A stretch of 64,000 nucleotides of DNA from Parapristionchus giblindavisi (taxonomy: Eukaryota > Nematoda > Chromadorea > Rhabditida > Diplogasteridae). Position 1 is the first letter of the stretch. Each line of letters opens with the position of its first letter. Shown piece after piece: positions 11,551-22,649 of the stretch. Made by a program: the position numbers and the translations under genes. The notes beneath the pieces are model-generated. The model was given only the letters and a program-made list of their open reading frames with translations, searched no databases and was not told where the DNA came from. The stretch covers positions 1 through 64,000 of the forward strand of contig CALSFV010000291.1 of NCBI GenBank assembly GCA_943737045.1, given 5' to 3'.

Positions 11551-13772
11551 AAGAGACCGGCTCGGTAAGACTCGAGCATTTTGACCCTCTGCCGGACATT
11601 CGCGAGGACTTTCGATCTGGCCCTCAATACTTTCATCATAGACACATACCGGGGGGAGACCGATGAAAGTTATAGTGAAAATGCCCTTAGGCTCAAACCC
11701 GGCTCACATATGTCGCATAAAATAAAAAATTGAAAAATTCATAACTTTTCAATCGCGATAGCTAGGACTTTTATTTCTTTTTATTGGTGAATAACATGTC
11801 ATGCACTCTTACAAACACAGTTGAGCAGTAATATCATGTCGTTCTGGATATGTTTTTTCGTGTATGATTTTCCGATTTTTCCTCTTCCATCCTCGTTGAA
11901 GAGAGACGGCAAGCATTGACATAGTACATATTGTAGCCCTGACACTTCTGTACATGATGGTCACATTCCCTTGGAAATCCAACTTTTCTGAAGCATCGAG
12001 AATTGCAACTGAATGTGAGATATGTGTAATTTGTAAAAATCGAAAATTAAATTTCTTGTAAATCGCAAGAGTAGTAGGTAGCTTTATTATGTCATTTTAC
12101 TTGTAGTGATGTGCCTACACAGAAAAAATATACTAGTAGACTCAGACTAAATTTTTAAAAATTTTTAAAAATAATTATTTTATTTTTATTTTTTTCAACC
12201 CTGACATTGAGTCGACCGTCAAGGCAAGTTGATTCATAGGGCGGATGGTAGCTGATGCATGTCCGTTTGCGAAAACAACTGCCACGAAAAGAATCGTCGT
12301 TTCGCAGATCTAGAATTTATTTTTTTAATTATCAAACTTGAATATTTATATGTTTCTTTCACATAAATCGGTTGGAAGGTGGCGTATGGCAACCAAAGCT
12401 GTACCATTGTTATCAGTAGGAGTGTACTGTACTGCACTACCGTAACCGTCAGGAATCACGAACTAACTTTTTTTCAGTCGACCCATGATTCACAACCATG
12501 ACCCCGGGTTCATGGTTGAGAATAGCTGAGGTCGAAAAATTCATGATGATCCCAGACCAAATACTATTTGGCAATATATCAACAGTGAGCCAACTTCTAG
12601 TTTTCTGGATACCGTAACCCAAAATACAGTAATCTAGTTACCGTACCCTATAATAATGTGGTGAAATTCTCGGAAAATTCAAGTGCGTGCCTTACAATAA
12701 CTGTAGTTTGGGTTACGGTATCCAGAAAACTAGAAGTTGTCTCACTGTTGATATATTGCCAAATAGTATTTGGTCTGGGATCATCATGAATTTTTCGACC
12801 TCAGCTATTCTCAACCATGAACCCCGGGTCATGGTTGAGAATCATGGGTCGACTGAAAAAAAAATCAGTTCGCGATTCCTGACGATTATGGTATTCAAGT
12901 ACAGTTCACTCCCACTGATAACAATGGTACAGCTTTGGTTGCCATACGCCACCTTCCAACCGATTTATGTGAAAGAAACATGTATTTTTTCAAGTTTGAT
13001 AATTAAAAAAATAAATTCTAGATCTGCGAAACGACGATTCTTTTCGTGGCAGTTGTTTTCGCAAACGGACATGCATCAGCTACCATCCGCCCTATGAATC
13101 AACTTGCCTTGACGGTCGACTCAATGTCAGGGTTGAAAAAAATAAAAATAAAATAATTATTTTTAAAATTTTTAAAAAATGTAGTCTGAGTCTACTAGTA
13201 TATTTTTTCTGTGTAGGCACATCACTACAAGTAAAATGACATAATAAAGCTACCTACTACTCTTGCGATTTACAAGAAATTTAATTTTCGATTTTTACAA
13301 ATTACACATATCTCACATTCAGTTGCAATTCTCGATGCTTCAGAAAAGTTGGATTTCCAAGGGAATGTGACCATCATGTACAGAAGTGTCAGGGCTACAA
13401 TATGTACTATGTCAATGCTTGCCGTCTCTCTTCAACGAGGATGGAAGAGGAAAAATCGGAAAATCATACACGAAAAAACATATCCAGAACGACATGATAT
13501 TACTGCTCAACTGTGTTTGTAAGAGTGCATGACATGTTATTCACCAATAAAAAGAAATAAAAGTCCTAGCTATCGCGATTGAAAAGTTATGAATTTTTCA
13601 ATTTTTTATTTTATGCGACATATGTGAGCCGGGTTTGAGCCTAAGGGCATTTTCACTATAACTTTCATCGGTCTCCCCCCGGTATGTGTTTATGATGAAA
13701 GTATTGAGGGCCAGATCGAAAGTCCTCGCGAATGTCCGGACCATGCTCGAGTCTTACCGAGCCGGTCTCTTA
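11551..13772. mobile_element. Family L foldback element, complete copy
   Basis: A 2.2 kb palindrome with ends AAGAGACCGGCTCGGTAAGA and the inverse, arms of about 1.05 kb, centre near 12660. Inside, a smaller symmetric block holds repeated ACCGTAACCC-like stretches and GACCCATGATTCTCAACC. A partial copy, interrupted by other elements, occupies 61632-62409 and 63925-64000. No transposase is visible. Confidence 0.85.
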
Positions 13773-14202
13773 AATTGAAGATGTGTAATGACATGTAGAA
13801 GCAATTAAGCAAATAAAAAATTGTAGTTCGCCATGGGAAAATAGTGAGAATTAATTTAATGTAATTATTTTTCCAATTCCAACGTTCGTTGACCTTTGCT
13901 CGAAAAACTCTCCTCAGCAATAGCTTCTTAGAATTGGCCAAGGAGTCGATTTCACCCACTCCCGAATCGATTGGATTCGAAATAAACTTATTAGGAAAAG
14001 TCGCCAAACTACACCAAACGCACCCCCTGATGCGAATTTTCAATTGGAAGATATTTCCAAGTACCAATGTACTTCACTCATGGAGCCTGTAATTATCATA
14101 CATAAAACCGGAAAATTCATTTTTCGTCAATACCACACATATGTGGATTTTCTCAGATAGCGTGATCTAATAATATTGGTTGAGAATACAGTAACAGTTA
14201 GG

Positions 14203-14312
14203 TTTAAAGGCACACCCCTAGCATTTGGAACTCTCCGTTCTAGCAACGCTCTCTCGTTGACAAAGAAAGCGAGAGAGTGTTGTCAGTGCGGAGAGTTTTA
14301 AATGAGCTCGTT
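14203..14312. repeat. TTTAAA hairpin, isolated copy
   Basis: Starts TTTAAAGGCACACCCC and folds through CTCTCCGTTCTAGCAAC and GAGAGAGTGTTGTCAG to GAGCTCG. It is the same hairpin family as in the arrays at 8.2-10.2 and 20.6-27 kb. Confidence 0.85.
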
Positions 14313-14604
14313 GATTTTCATTAGCAGAAAATGTCCAACAGAAAAAATAATACTATGGTGAAAGAAATAAACGAGTATGCGTAGGCTCTAGACAAATACA
14401 CATGATCATAACTGTCAATTGGCATAGAATGATTGACCAGTGAATTGTCATTGAGCACTAATTCCTTATGTGTAAAAATCTGTGGTGAAATATTACTTTC
14501 AAGCAAGAAACATGATTTGTGAAGAAGGGAATGTACGGTAATTGCGTGAAGGTGTATGAAAGGTGTTTGTGATTCAAACGGCTTCTAATAATAATGATAA
14601 TCTT

Positions 14605-14890
14605 TATCACGGGTCTCCTGTAAAAAGTGTATGAAAATTAGAACCTTTTTCGACAGAAAAAATTGATTTCCTCCTTTTTTATTGAACAACATTTTCAAAT
14701 TTTTTTTTTCGGAATTTGCATATCTATGCAATTTGTTTCCTGTAAACTTCAGATGAATGTAACTCGCTTCGTTTTTGTGCTACCGTGTTCAATTTGTTTT
14801 AGATCAGTTGCTAACAATAAATACAAACGGAAGAAATCAATTTTTTTCTGTCAAATGGCTTCATACACTTTTACAGGATATCCGTGTTAT
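14605..14890. mobile_element. Family B MITE, short form
   Basis: About 286 bases with ends TATCACGGGTCTCCTGTAAA and TTTACAGGATATCCGTGTTA. The same ends bound much larger palindromes at 45690, 53079, 56521, 59689 and 62969. The copy in the second duplicated segment (27335-27621) is followed by another element. Confidence 0.85.
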
Positions 14891-15180
14891 GTAGTATTAG
14901 AAGACGAAAGAAAGGTACAAAATAGAGTGAACACGAAGCTACACATAAAATACTATGCCACAACTGTTGCGACATAAGATAATGGTTGGTTCATTTATAA
15001 ATTGGAGAAATTCAATAAAGATTTAGCAATTCTACTAAAGATAAAAGATTCAATGAAATCAACATATTTATGTCGTGCGACGAAAGGAATGACTGTAGAC
15101 TGAGGTATAAGAAAGATTTAGCCTAATCATTTAGGAAGACTTTTTTCCCCACCTAGCGATGATCGCTTGACGTGAATAAA

Positions 15181-15214
<34 letters not shown>

Positions 15215-15703
15215 AGAAAAATTTGGTCCATTTTCTTTCGCAACGTTAAAATTTGCCTAACATTAAGAAATTATTTGTTTTCTTTATGACTCCGATATCT
15301 TCGAGCGAAATCGAAGACCCCACATGATTAAATGAAGGAAGTTGTCCACACAGGTCTTATCTTCGTATTGTAAGAAAAAAGAGCGACGTTTTTTTCGAAA
15401 TTCAGAAATATTGAATACATTTTTCTGGTATAGATCGTATAGATCCTTGTCATTGGCCCGACTTCCATTGATTCTTTCATCATTCTTTCGTAATATTTGT
15501 AAATATTTGATTATTATTAAATATGAAATTAATTGTTTATCGTCTATCGGCTCATTCACAGCGAAATTGACCGCCACACAGGATGAAATGATGGATGTGA
15601 AACTTATCCCAAAATGATGACAACAAATCAAGCTACGAAATAACATCAGAGCTCTCCTCATTTTATACTCCGATATTCAGCCCTCATGAAGCTCCATTGA
15701 CAG

Positions 15704-15788
15704 CTCGCCTGAGCTCAACTGAGCTCGCCTGAGCTCAACTGAGCTCGCCTGAGCTCAACTGAGCTCGACTGAGCTCAACTGAGCTATA
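15704..15788. repeat. Minisatellite of GAGCTCAACT-type units
   Basis: About four tandem 20-base units made of GAGCTCAACT and GAGCTCGCCT. The matching place in the second copy (about 30220-30240) has only one unit, so the array expanded or shrank after duplication. Confidence 0.85.
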
Positions 15789-16099
15789 TGCGATGGAGCT
15801 CGACCTTTAGTTATCAAGAGCTCCTTGCCAAAAGTACAATTTCACTGATCATTTAGTACTATTCTTGATCGATGGTAACGAAAAAAAACGAGAAAAGCTC
15901 GCGAGAGCGCTTAAAACGGGGAGCTTTCTCTGCAGCTCAAAAAAAAAATTTTTTTAAGTACAAACTTGTGCTGTGTTCTTCGAAAAGACAGTCAAGCACA
16001 GTCAATTGTCAGAGAGTGACTGACAATTTTTATCAAATTACAGGCAAGTGAATTGTGATTGAGTGCTAATACACTATCTACAAACAACCGTGATCAAAT

Positions 16100-16350
16100 A
16101 AATATTATAGGAACACCCCTAGTTAATTTGAAACTCTCCGCTCTGGCCACACTCTCTGGCTTTCTTCGTCTACGAGATAGCGTTGCCAGAGCGGAGAGTA
16201 AAATTAGCTCGTGATGTGCCTTTAAAGGGACTGACACCTTTGTCAACGGTCTCTTCAATGGCCTACGCTCTCTCGTTGTTAGAGAACAGAGAAATAGTGT
16301 GCACAATGAAGAGACCGGTGAGAGAGGTAACGCTCCCTTTAAAGAACAAG
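16100..16350. repeat. Two TTTAAA-linked hairpins (families D and O)
   Basis: A D hairpin (CTCTCCGCTCTGGCCACAC and its inverse) ends in GTGCCTTTAAAG. The next element begins at the same TTTAAA and runs to CGCTCCCTTTAAAG. The pair recurs at about 32650-32885. O alone is seen at 9218-9300, 23425-23525 and 54757-54893. Confidence 0.8.
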
Positions 16351-17118
16351 TGATCAATTCAAAATGGCGATGATATATTCATCACTTTACATGATTATCT
16401 GACACAGACAAAGACAGTTGAAAAAAGGGAATCGAAATATATTTTTTACTCTTCCATTTCTCTTTCCATTCCATCCATGATCAATTGAGTGGAAAGATGG
16501 TCGCAGGTGGGTGAGGGAGGGGAGGTAGAGAGAGAGAAGGAGAGGGAATGAACTCACTTATCCGAATGAAATGTGAAATTCACCTAGAGTTTATTAAAAC
16601 ATTTATTCAATAACTTTAAATAATAAGTGTGATTGGTTGACAACATTATTCAATTAAAGTGACGCTTTGCCAATTGTCGATTGTCAAATGTCAAATCTCA
16701 TATTATTTTACATGGTGTAGAAAACTATGAATAAGTGAAACATTTCGGAAGTCGGCGACGGGGCGACATTGATACAACTAAATTATCAAGACGATATTTT
16801 TTTTGTAACATTAAAATAATCAAGGTAATCGATTGGCAATATTATTCTAAAGAAGATAAATCTTTTCAATTACCTTATCGCATCTTTACCATGAAAAGTT
16901 GCACGGAGAATGGCGATGTATACGTTAAACTTAGGCTCATCGTGTTGTGTTAGAGATTTGTTACTCTCTCTGTCTCTGATCGAGAGATGCGTTTGCCAAA
17001 TGAGATGCACTCCTATAAGAAAGTGCGCTAAAAACCTCATAAGTACAATGAATAAGTTGCACCTCATTCGAGTGACACTGAGAAAACTTCACGACCTATC
17101 ATCGGATCTTGAACACCG

Positions 17119-17191
17119 GCCCGGTTAGCTCAGTCGGTAGAGCACCAGACTCTTAATCTGGCTGTCGCGGGTTCGAGCCCCGCATCGGGCT
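17119..17191 (+). tRNA. tRNA-Lys (anticodon CTT), copy 1
   Basis: A 73-base sequence begins GCCCGGTTAGCTCAGTCGG. The anticodon loop CTCTTAA gives anticodon CTT, the T arm is GGGTTCGAGCCCC, and the acceptor closes GCCCGG with CGGGC. A and B boxes are intact and a T7 run (Pol III terminator) lies at about 17206-17212. An identical gene is at 33751. Confidence 0.97.
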
Positions 17192-17469
17192 TTCAAGTTT
17201 TGCCTTTTTTTACAATGTCAGGTTCCTCTTCAATAATAACCCTGCTTCAGAATTATAAATTAAAAGACATTTTGTGTGAGGAGTCTGATTTCAAAGTGGT
17301 AATATATCTAGAAGCGCATGTGGAAAGAGACCAAGGGGAGAAAATTGGAAATCGGTGCGATAAACTACACTATTTAGATGGAAGAACAGTAAAAAGACTG
17401 AACGATTCAAACAAATTTAATTGATGTAACAATATGTACTTTGTATTGTTTAAGAAAGGGTCTGAATGT

Positions 17470-17590
17470 TAAATTCACACCCCGCGGAAATTTTACTTTC
17501 CGCTCTAGCACCGCTCTCTCGTAGACAAATAAAGCGAGAGTTTTTGGCCAGAGCGGATGGTTCTAAATTATCTCTGGGTATCGAAGATAT
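17470..17590. repeat. TTTAAA-family hairpin, degenerate ends
   Basis: Inverted arms TTTCCGCTCTAGCACC and TTGGCCAGAGCGGATGG around CTCTCTCG and CGAGAG. It matches the array hairpins but its outer ends are decayed. Copy 2 is at about 34107-34222. Confidence 0.75.
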
Positions 17591-18693
17591 TCTTGTCAAT
17601 GGTTCGTCCCCCATTGATTCTTTCATGATCCATTTTCTTTCGCACCATAAATATTATAGAATTAAAACTGTCCGAACAATACAAATTCCGCTCTTTGCCA
17701 CGTAATACTCAGACTCCGCCCACTTCTTCGCGCGACATACCATTTTCTCTTATTTTGTCGAATTTTATGGCGTTTCCTCATCATTTCACAGGACTTTCAA
17801 TAAAAATAAAATTATATGCATTGAAAAAACGTTCGAAAAAACCTTCCGAAAATTTGGAGTACGTTTTTCTCAACGGTGGAGAAGTTTACTAAATTCGGCA
17901 TTTGGCGCGGTGTGTGCAAAACTTTTGTAATTCTATAATATTCGATTGTAAGACGCAAACTAAGACAAAATCGAAATTGACTGTCCTACACAAAAAAGCT
18001 GAAATGAAGGATGTGAAACATATCCCAAAATCAAGATAAATTAAGTTCTCCTCGTATTATTCACCGATGTTTAGCCCCTATGAAGCTCCTATGAAGCTCC
18101 GAAGCTCTGAGCTCAACTGAGCTATATGAGATGTAGCTCGACCTTTAGTTCTCGCGAGAGCTCCTGGCTAAAGATTGAAACGAACTGATTGTGCGTTCAT
18201 ATTCTTCCCCGGTAGTAAGGAAAAGAAGCGAGAAAAGCTTGGTAGAGCTGGAGAGTCTCGTATTTTATAGCGGAAAGTTTGAATTTTTTTTAAATTGTGC
18301 GAAGAAACTAAGAAAAATAAATCCGAAAAAAGTCATTTTGAGATTCGAGATTCATTGTGCGCGTTTTCATGTTTTTTTCGCGCGGCATTCGCCAAAAAAA
18401 ATATTTTTAAATCTCTGGCTACTTAATCTATAAAATTTCTGTCTTTGCACGATAAAATTGTTAAGAGTTGGGATAAAAAAAGGTAATTCTCCCGCCTGAT
18501 ATTTATTTTTCAATAATTCGAGGGGAATGATTGGACACCCTTCAAGTGGCGTAATGTACTGTATTTACCGTATCTGCTTAAATAAATTTCTCGCAATAGA
18601 CGATCTGTGCTCTATTTTCACTAACAATAAAAAGGCAGACGGAGTGATATTTTGCATCACATTGACACTGCTCAATAGCACAGCCTCCATCAT

Positions 18694-18765
18694 GACTGCT
18701 TGGCGCAATGGTAGCGCGTTCGACTCCAGATCGAAAGGTTGGGCGTTCGATCCGCTCAGTGGTCA
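18694..18765 (+). tRNA. tRNA-Trp (anticodon CCA), copy 1
   Basis: 72 bases starting GACTGCTTGGCGCAATGG. Anticodon stem TTCGA/TCGAA encloses CTCCAGA, and the T arm is GGGCGTTCGATCCGCTC. The acceptor stem GACTGCT/AGTGGTC has two G-T pairs, so it is slightly weakened. It is followed by TCTTTTGCTGATTTT, also present after other tRNA-like modules here. An identical copy is at 36562. Confidence 0.85.
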
Positions 18766-18965
18766 GAATCTTTTGCTGATTTTAGGGAAATGTTAGAAAG
18801 ACCTCTCCTGTTGATGGAATAGGCATGAGTGGAAGGAAAAAGAATAGTCGAACCGAAAGCAAAAGACCGAAGAATATCTTATTATCTTATTTATTTTATT
18901 ATTTTATTAATCAATCTCAATTTCCTTTCTCTCATTACCACACCACCGTTTATCGTGAGTAGTAT

Positions 18966-20110
18966 ATTTATCAGGCCTGTCACGAGAGAATCGAGCTAAA
19001 ATGGCAATTTTTCGGAATGGAGCGAAAATCATGAAATGAGTTAATATCAGTTTTCGGTACCTCTAGGCATTCCCTACCATCCCCCAAAGTCCCATTGTTT
19101 AAATATCATTTTGGGGCTAACTACACCGGGTCGGTAATCCGGGCATCAAACTTTGAACTCAAATATCTCGGTTCAGGTGCATTTCTGTGAAAAACTACCA
19201 CGAGGGACACCCCCGCTATTTTCCAGTGCTCTATCGATCTAAAGAAACCAGAGGTCATGAACGTGCTTCCGAACAGCGGTACACTCTAGGCAAAATACCT
19301 TCAAACCTGTCGATTCGGCGCGGACGAGCCTGAAATATGTTTTGTAACTTTTCGAGGGCTACAAAATGAGTGGTTTACGAAAAAAATACGTTAATGCGTT
19401 CGTATGGTTCATCCCCTTGGAAATTTCCTGATGATTTGAAGTCCTTTTTGCCCAACCACAATCTCTCGTTTCACACACTCTCTCGCCTGAGAGTGAAAGA
19501 AATACAGGGAAGAGAAAGGGAGACAATGATATGTTTCATTCCGCACCGCGCGCTCGAGACCGTGCGGTGTAGATTGGAATGGAATGAAATGAAAAGGAAT
19601 GGACGAGAGAGTGTGTAAATTCGAGAGATTGTGGGTGTTGAAAATGACTTCAAATCATCTGGAAATTTTTCAAGGGGATGAACCATACAAACGCATTAAC
19701 GTATTTTTTTCGTAGACCACTCATTTTGTAGCCCTTGAAAAGGTACATAACATATTTCAGGCTCGTCCGCGCCGAATCGACAGATTTTGAGTTATTTTGC
19801 CCAGAGTGTAGTGCTGTTCGGAAGCACTTTCATGATCTCTGGTTTGTTTAGATCGATATAGCTCGGGAAATAGCGGGGGTTACCCTCGTGACAGTTTTTC
19901 ACATAAATACACCTGAACCGAGATATTTGAGTTCAACGTTGGGTTCCCGGATTACCGACCCGGTGTAGGGAGCCCCAGAATGATATTCACACAATGGGAC
20001 TTTGGGGGATGGTTGGACATGCCTAAACAAGAATAAAACCGGCGAGTACTCGTTTTGTGATTTTTCTCCATTCCGGACATTAGCTCGATTCTCTCGTGAC
20101 AGGCCTGATA
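18966..20110. mobile_element. Foldback element, family M
   Basis: A palindrome of about 1.14 kb with ends ATCAGGCCTGTCACGAGAG and the inverse. The second duplicated copy has the uninterrupted site GTAGTATATACTGTTC (36826-36842), so this element arrived after the duplication or was lost there. The target appears to be TA. The central part contains a smaller inverted block around GGTTCATCCCCTTGGAAAT. No transposase is seen. Confidence 0.85.
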
Positions 20111-20254
20111 TACTGTTCATGATGTAACATCATTAGATCTTCCTGGGTTTCTGAGAAGAAGAACCAAGCCAGATTTTCCACATGTTCGCTAAATTAATAG
20201 AATTGCTTAAAAATATAAACTGCTTGATTTCAGGTCAGAGGTACATCTCAAAAC

Positions 20255-20570
20255 AATTTAAATGGCTCGAAGGGGGTCCTTCTGAAACCGATGGGATTAT
20301 AGTCATATTGTGGAGAAATTAACGATTTTACGGTAATTGTCATTGAATGACAGAAGATCAATATGTCAATGTCAATAGCAATTACAATGACAGACAAATC
20401 ATTGTGACAATGACAAATACAACGACATGACCGATATGATTAAAATGTAACCGTTGCTCGCGCCAAAAATGGTTCACCTGCTCGGCAGTAAGCTCAATCT
20501 GGTTCCCAGGAAAATACTGTTTAAAATACATTTAATTTTCAGTCCATTATGACTACTTAAAACCACAATC
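20255..20570. repeat. Dispersed repeat, family E copy 2
   Basis: Homologous to 5410-5700 and 22090-22360. The second duplicated segment has only its first 60 bases (about 37310-37352) and then jumps to the hairpin array, so most of the repeat is missing there. Confidence 0.8.
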
Positions 20571-20574
20571 CGAG

Positions 20575-21300
20575 CTATTTTTAATCTCCTCTCAGGCCAC
20601 ACTCGCTTTATTTGTCTACGGAGACTGTGATTAAAAATAGCTCGTGGTGTGCATTTAAAAGAACTTTAGCAAATTTTACAGTTTTTTAACGATACCAGTT
20701 GAGTATTAGGTTAGACTCGAGTGGCTACGAATATGAGAACGATGTGAGACATAAAAGTAGCGTGTGCATGCCCACAGATTCAATTTATCATAATGACCGT
20801 ATAACAATCACTTCTTTGTTTTGAGTTCACAAGCAAATCTTTGCAATGAACTCTTTTTTTGGTTGTTCCCAGAGGCGCGGGAAAACTACTGCGCGTAAAG
20901 TAAAAATATCCAATGTGGTGTCAAAAATTAGGAAACTATTTTTTCGTAATATTCTTGGTTGGCTCTTTAAAGCACTTCCCGAGCTAACTTGGAACTCTCC
21001 GCTCTGACCAAACTCTCTCGCGTTCTTTATTTACGATCGAGTGTTGCCAGAGCGGAGGATAAATATAGCTCGGGCTTGCCTTTGAAAGAACTAGCAAATT
21101 TTGTTTTATTTTTTTGAGATAATAATATCTTCGACATTGGCTAAATGCAAGTGGATAAGAATATGATAAAGATATGAAACATATGTAGAGGTAGCGTGTG
21201 CACTGACCGATTCAATTTATCATTAAAAAAACATTTTATATGGACAATATTATTTTACGCGAATGGCTCGCTTCAAATCAAATTTAACTCTCCACTCTTG
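20575..21300. repeat. TTTAAA-hairpin array, cluster 2
   Basis: Two units with hairpins at about 20568-20655 and 20965-21080. Spacers carry the GTGGCTACGAATATGAGAA motif and the GTAGCGTGTGCA block. It is homologous to 37350-37790. Confidence 0.8.
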
Positions 21301-21589
21301 CCACTCTATCTCGTTAAAGGGAGTCTGCAACGAAAAAAATGACCTGAGCTTATTTTGTTCTATTTGAGACGCTGAAAATTATCATTTATATAAAATAATC
21401 CAATTATTGACCGTAAAGATCTAAAACCACAAAACCGTATGACTTTTTCACCCATGGCGAGTTTCCGCTGGTTAGCATGATCATGAAATGAAAAAAAATA
21501 TTTAGAGTACATTATTTCTTTTCATATTTCGTCAAGACTGGCCTTGAGCCGATATAAATCGAATACAATAGAAAATAAAAATAATAAAA
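21301..21589. other. Unassigned sequence
   Basis: AT-rich, with no open frame, RNA gene or repeat recognised between the end of cluster 2 and F repeat copy 2. Confidence 0.4.
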
Positions 21590-21800
21590 ATATTCGAAAT
21601 GGAGGGGGGGGGGGTGCCAAGGAACCGAAGAAGTTGCGCGAGCACAATCGAGAATGTAACGAAGAGTGAAATCAGCGATTGAGAATATACCGTAAGGACT
21701 ACGGAGCTACAGATGGGATCATAGAAAAAGCAGGGTTTCGCTGCCTAGACCAATGTCCCTGAGAACCCCTGTCCCCTGGCCGAAACAGCGAGGCCGTAAA
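21590..21800 (+). repeat. Family F repeat, copy 2
   Basis: The most diverged copy of F, with a G11 tract at its start and GAGGCCGTAAAGGCACGC at its end. It has no A-rich tail. Confidence 0.7.
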
Positions 21801-21830
21801 GGCACGCCTCGAGCTAATTAGAATCTCCGA

Positions 21831-21937
21831 CAGGGTTGTGCGGAAAATATTTTTCGGAAAAAATTCGGAAAACTTTTTTTCTGGTCTAAAATACCGGAAA
21901 AAAATTTTCCGGTTGGAAAATTTTCCGCACAACCCTG
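21831..21937. mobile_element. Tiny hAT-type MITE (107 bases)
   Basis: Ends CAGGGTTGTGCGGAAAAT and the inverse. It is flanked by the 8-base duplication ATCTCCGA (21823-21830 and 21938-21945). The related sequences at 10513 and 25499 keep the uninterrupted site AGAATCTCCGATA. An 8-base duplication with CAGGG termini is the hAT hallmark. Confidence 0.92.
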
Positions 21938-21954
21938 ATCTCCGATAGGTAGAT

Positions 21955-22090
21955 AGATGAAGAGAGAGGGAGAGAGGGAGAGGTAGAGAGAGAGGGAGAG
22001 AAGGAGAGGGAGAGAGGGAGAGGCAGAAGGAGAAGGAGAGGGAGAGGGAGAGGGAGAGGGAGAGAGAGGGAGAGGGAGAGGGTGAGAGAA
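21955..22090. repeat. GA-rich satellite
   Basis: Mixed GAGAGG and GGGAGA units directly upstream of repeat E copy 3, the same arrangement as at 5275-5700. Confidence 0.9.
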
Positions 22091-22360
22091 GACTTGTATA
22101 ATCGGTCAATGGACAGTGAAATGGCTCGAAGCGGGGTCTTCTGCAACCGTTGGGATTATAGTTATTTAGTGGAGAAATTGAGGATTTTATGACAATTGTC
22201 ATTGCATGACAGAAGATCAATGTGTCGATGACAAAAACAATGACAGACAAATTATGTCAATGGCAATTACAACGACCTGAGTGATATGATTAAAATTTAA
22301 CCGTTAATCACGCCAAAAATGGTTCGCATGCTCGGCAGTAAACCCAATCTGGTTCAAAGC
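22091..22360. repeat. Dispersed repeat, family E copy 3
   Basis: Same 270-base unit as at 5410 and 20255, with CCGTTGGGATTATAG near its start and CGGCAGTAAACCCAATCTGG near its end. Confidence 0.8.
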
Positions 22361-22429
22361 GTCGCAGGAGAACAAGTACGCGAAAAGAATAAAATATTCA
22401 TGAGAGGACGTGTAATAAGAAGAAGAAAG

Positions 22430-22630
22430 CATAAAACTTCAAAGGAAGCCAACTTCTTCGGTCAACTCCGAACTGCCTGTGCTTTCAAGCAGTCATCTCG
22501 TTATAATTATCAATCGGAGGATGCGCATAAGAAGATTAACGTCAATATTCTGGGACAATCGGAAGAAATAATATCTTTTTTTTTCCATGCACATCAGAGT
22601 CCACTCTTGATAAATGTGTTTAAAATGAAA
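22430..22630 (+). repeat. Dispersed repeat, family P copy 1
   Basis: About 190 bases starting GAAGCCAACTTCTTCGGTC and ending CTTGATAAATGTGTTT. A second copy sits at 28173-28345 inside copy 2 of the duplication and is absent from copy 1. A 104-codon frame crosses it but is not kept in copy 2. Confidence 0.65.
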
Positions 22631-22649
22631 TGAAATATAACTTTCAGTC

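Larger units (their letters stand above)
10578..14170. mobile_element. Family K palindrome carrying nested K and L palindromes
   Basis: The outermost arms (about 10578-10980 and 13777-14170) match in inverted orientation, for example TCCAATTGAAAATTCGCACC against its complement near 14035. Between them lie a related palindrome (10981-11550) and the 2.2 kb L palindrome (11551-13772). The outer arms and the 10981-11550 element share lines such as AGTTTATTTCGAA plus CCAATCGATTCG, so the same family inserted into itself or was duplicated. Confidence 0.8.
14328..21000. repeat. Duplicated segment, copy 1
   Basis: This segment is homologous, in the same orientation, to 27059-37790. Shared landmarks are a B-family MITE, an (ATT)n tract, tRNA-Lys, a TTTAAA hairpin pair, tRNA-Trp and the array start. 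Copy 1 alone carries a 1.14 kb palindrome (18966-20110) and repeat E (about 20302-20570). Copy 2 alone carries at least six insertions. Single-base divergence is low in the tRNA-Lys block (for example AGTCTGAT blocks almost identical) and higher elsewhere. Confidence 0.9.

Noticed and set aside
12687..13097. 136-codon frame mirrored at 12234-12437
   Set aside because: It is the two arms of palindrome L read in opposite directions.
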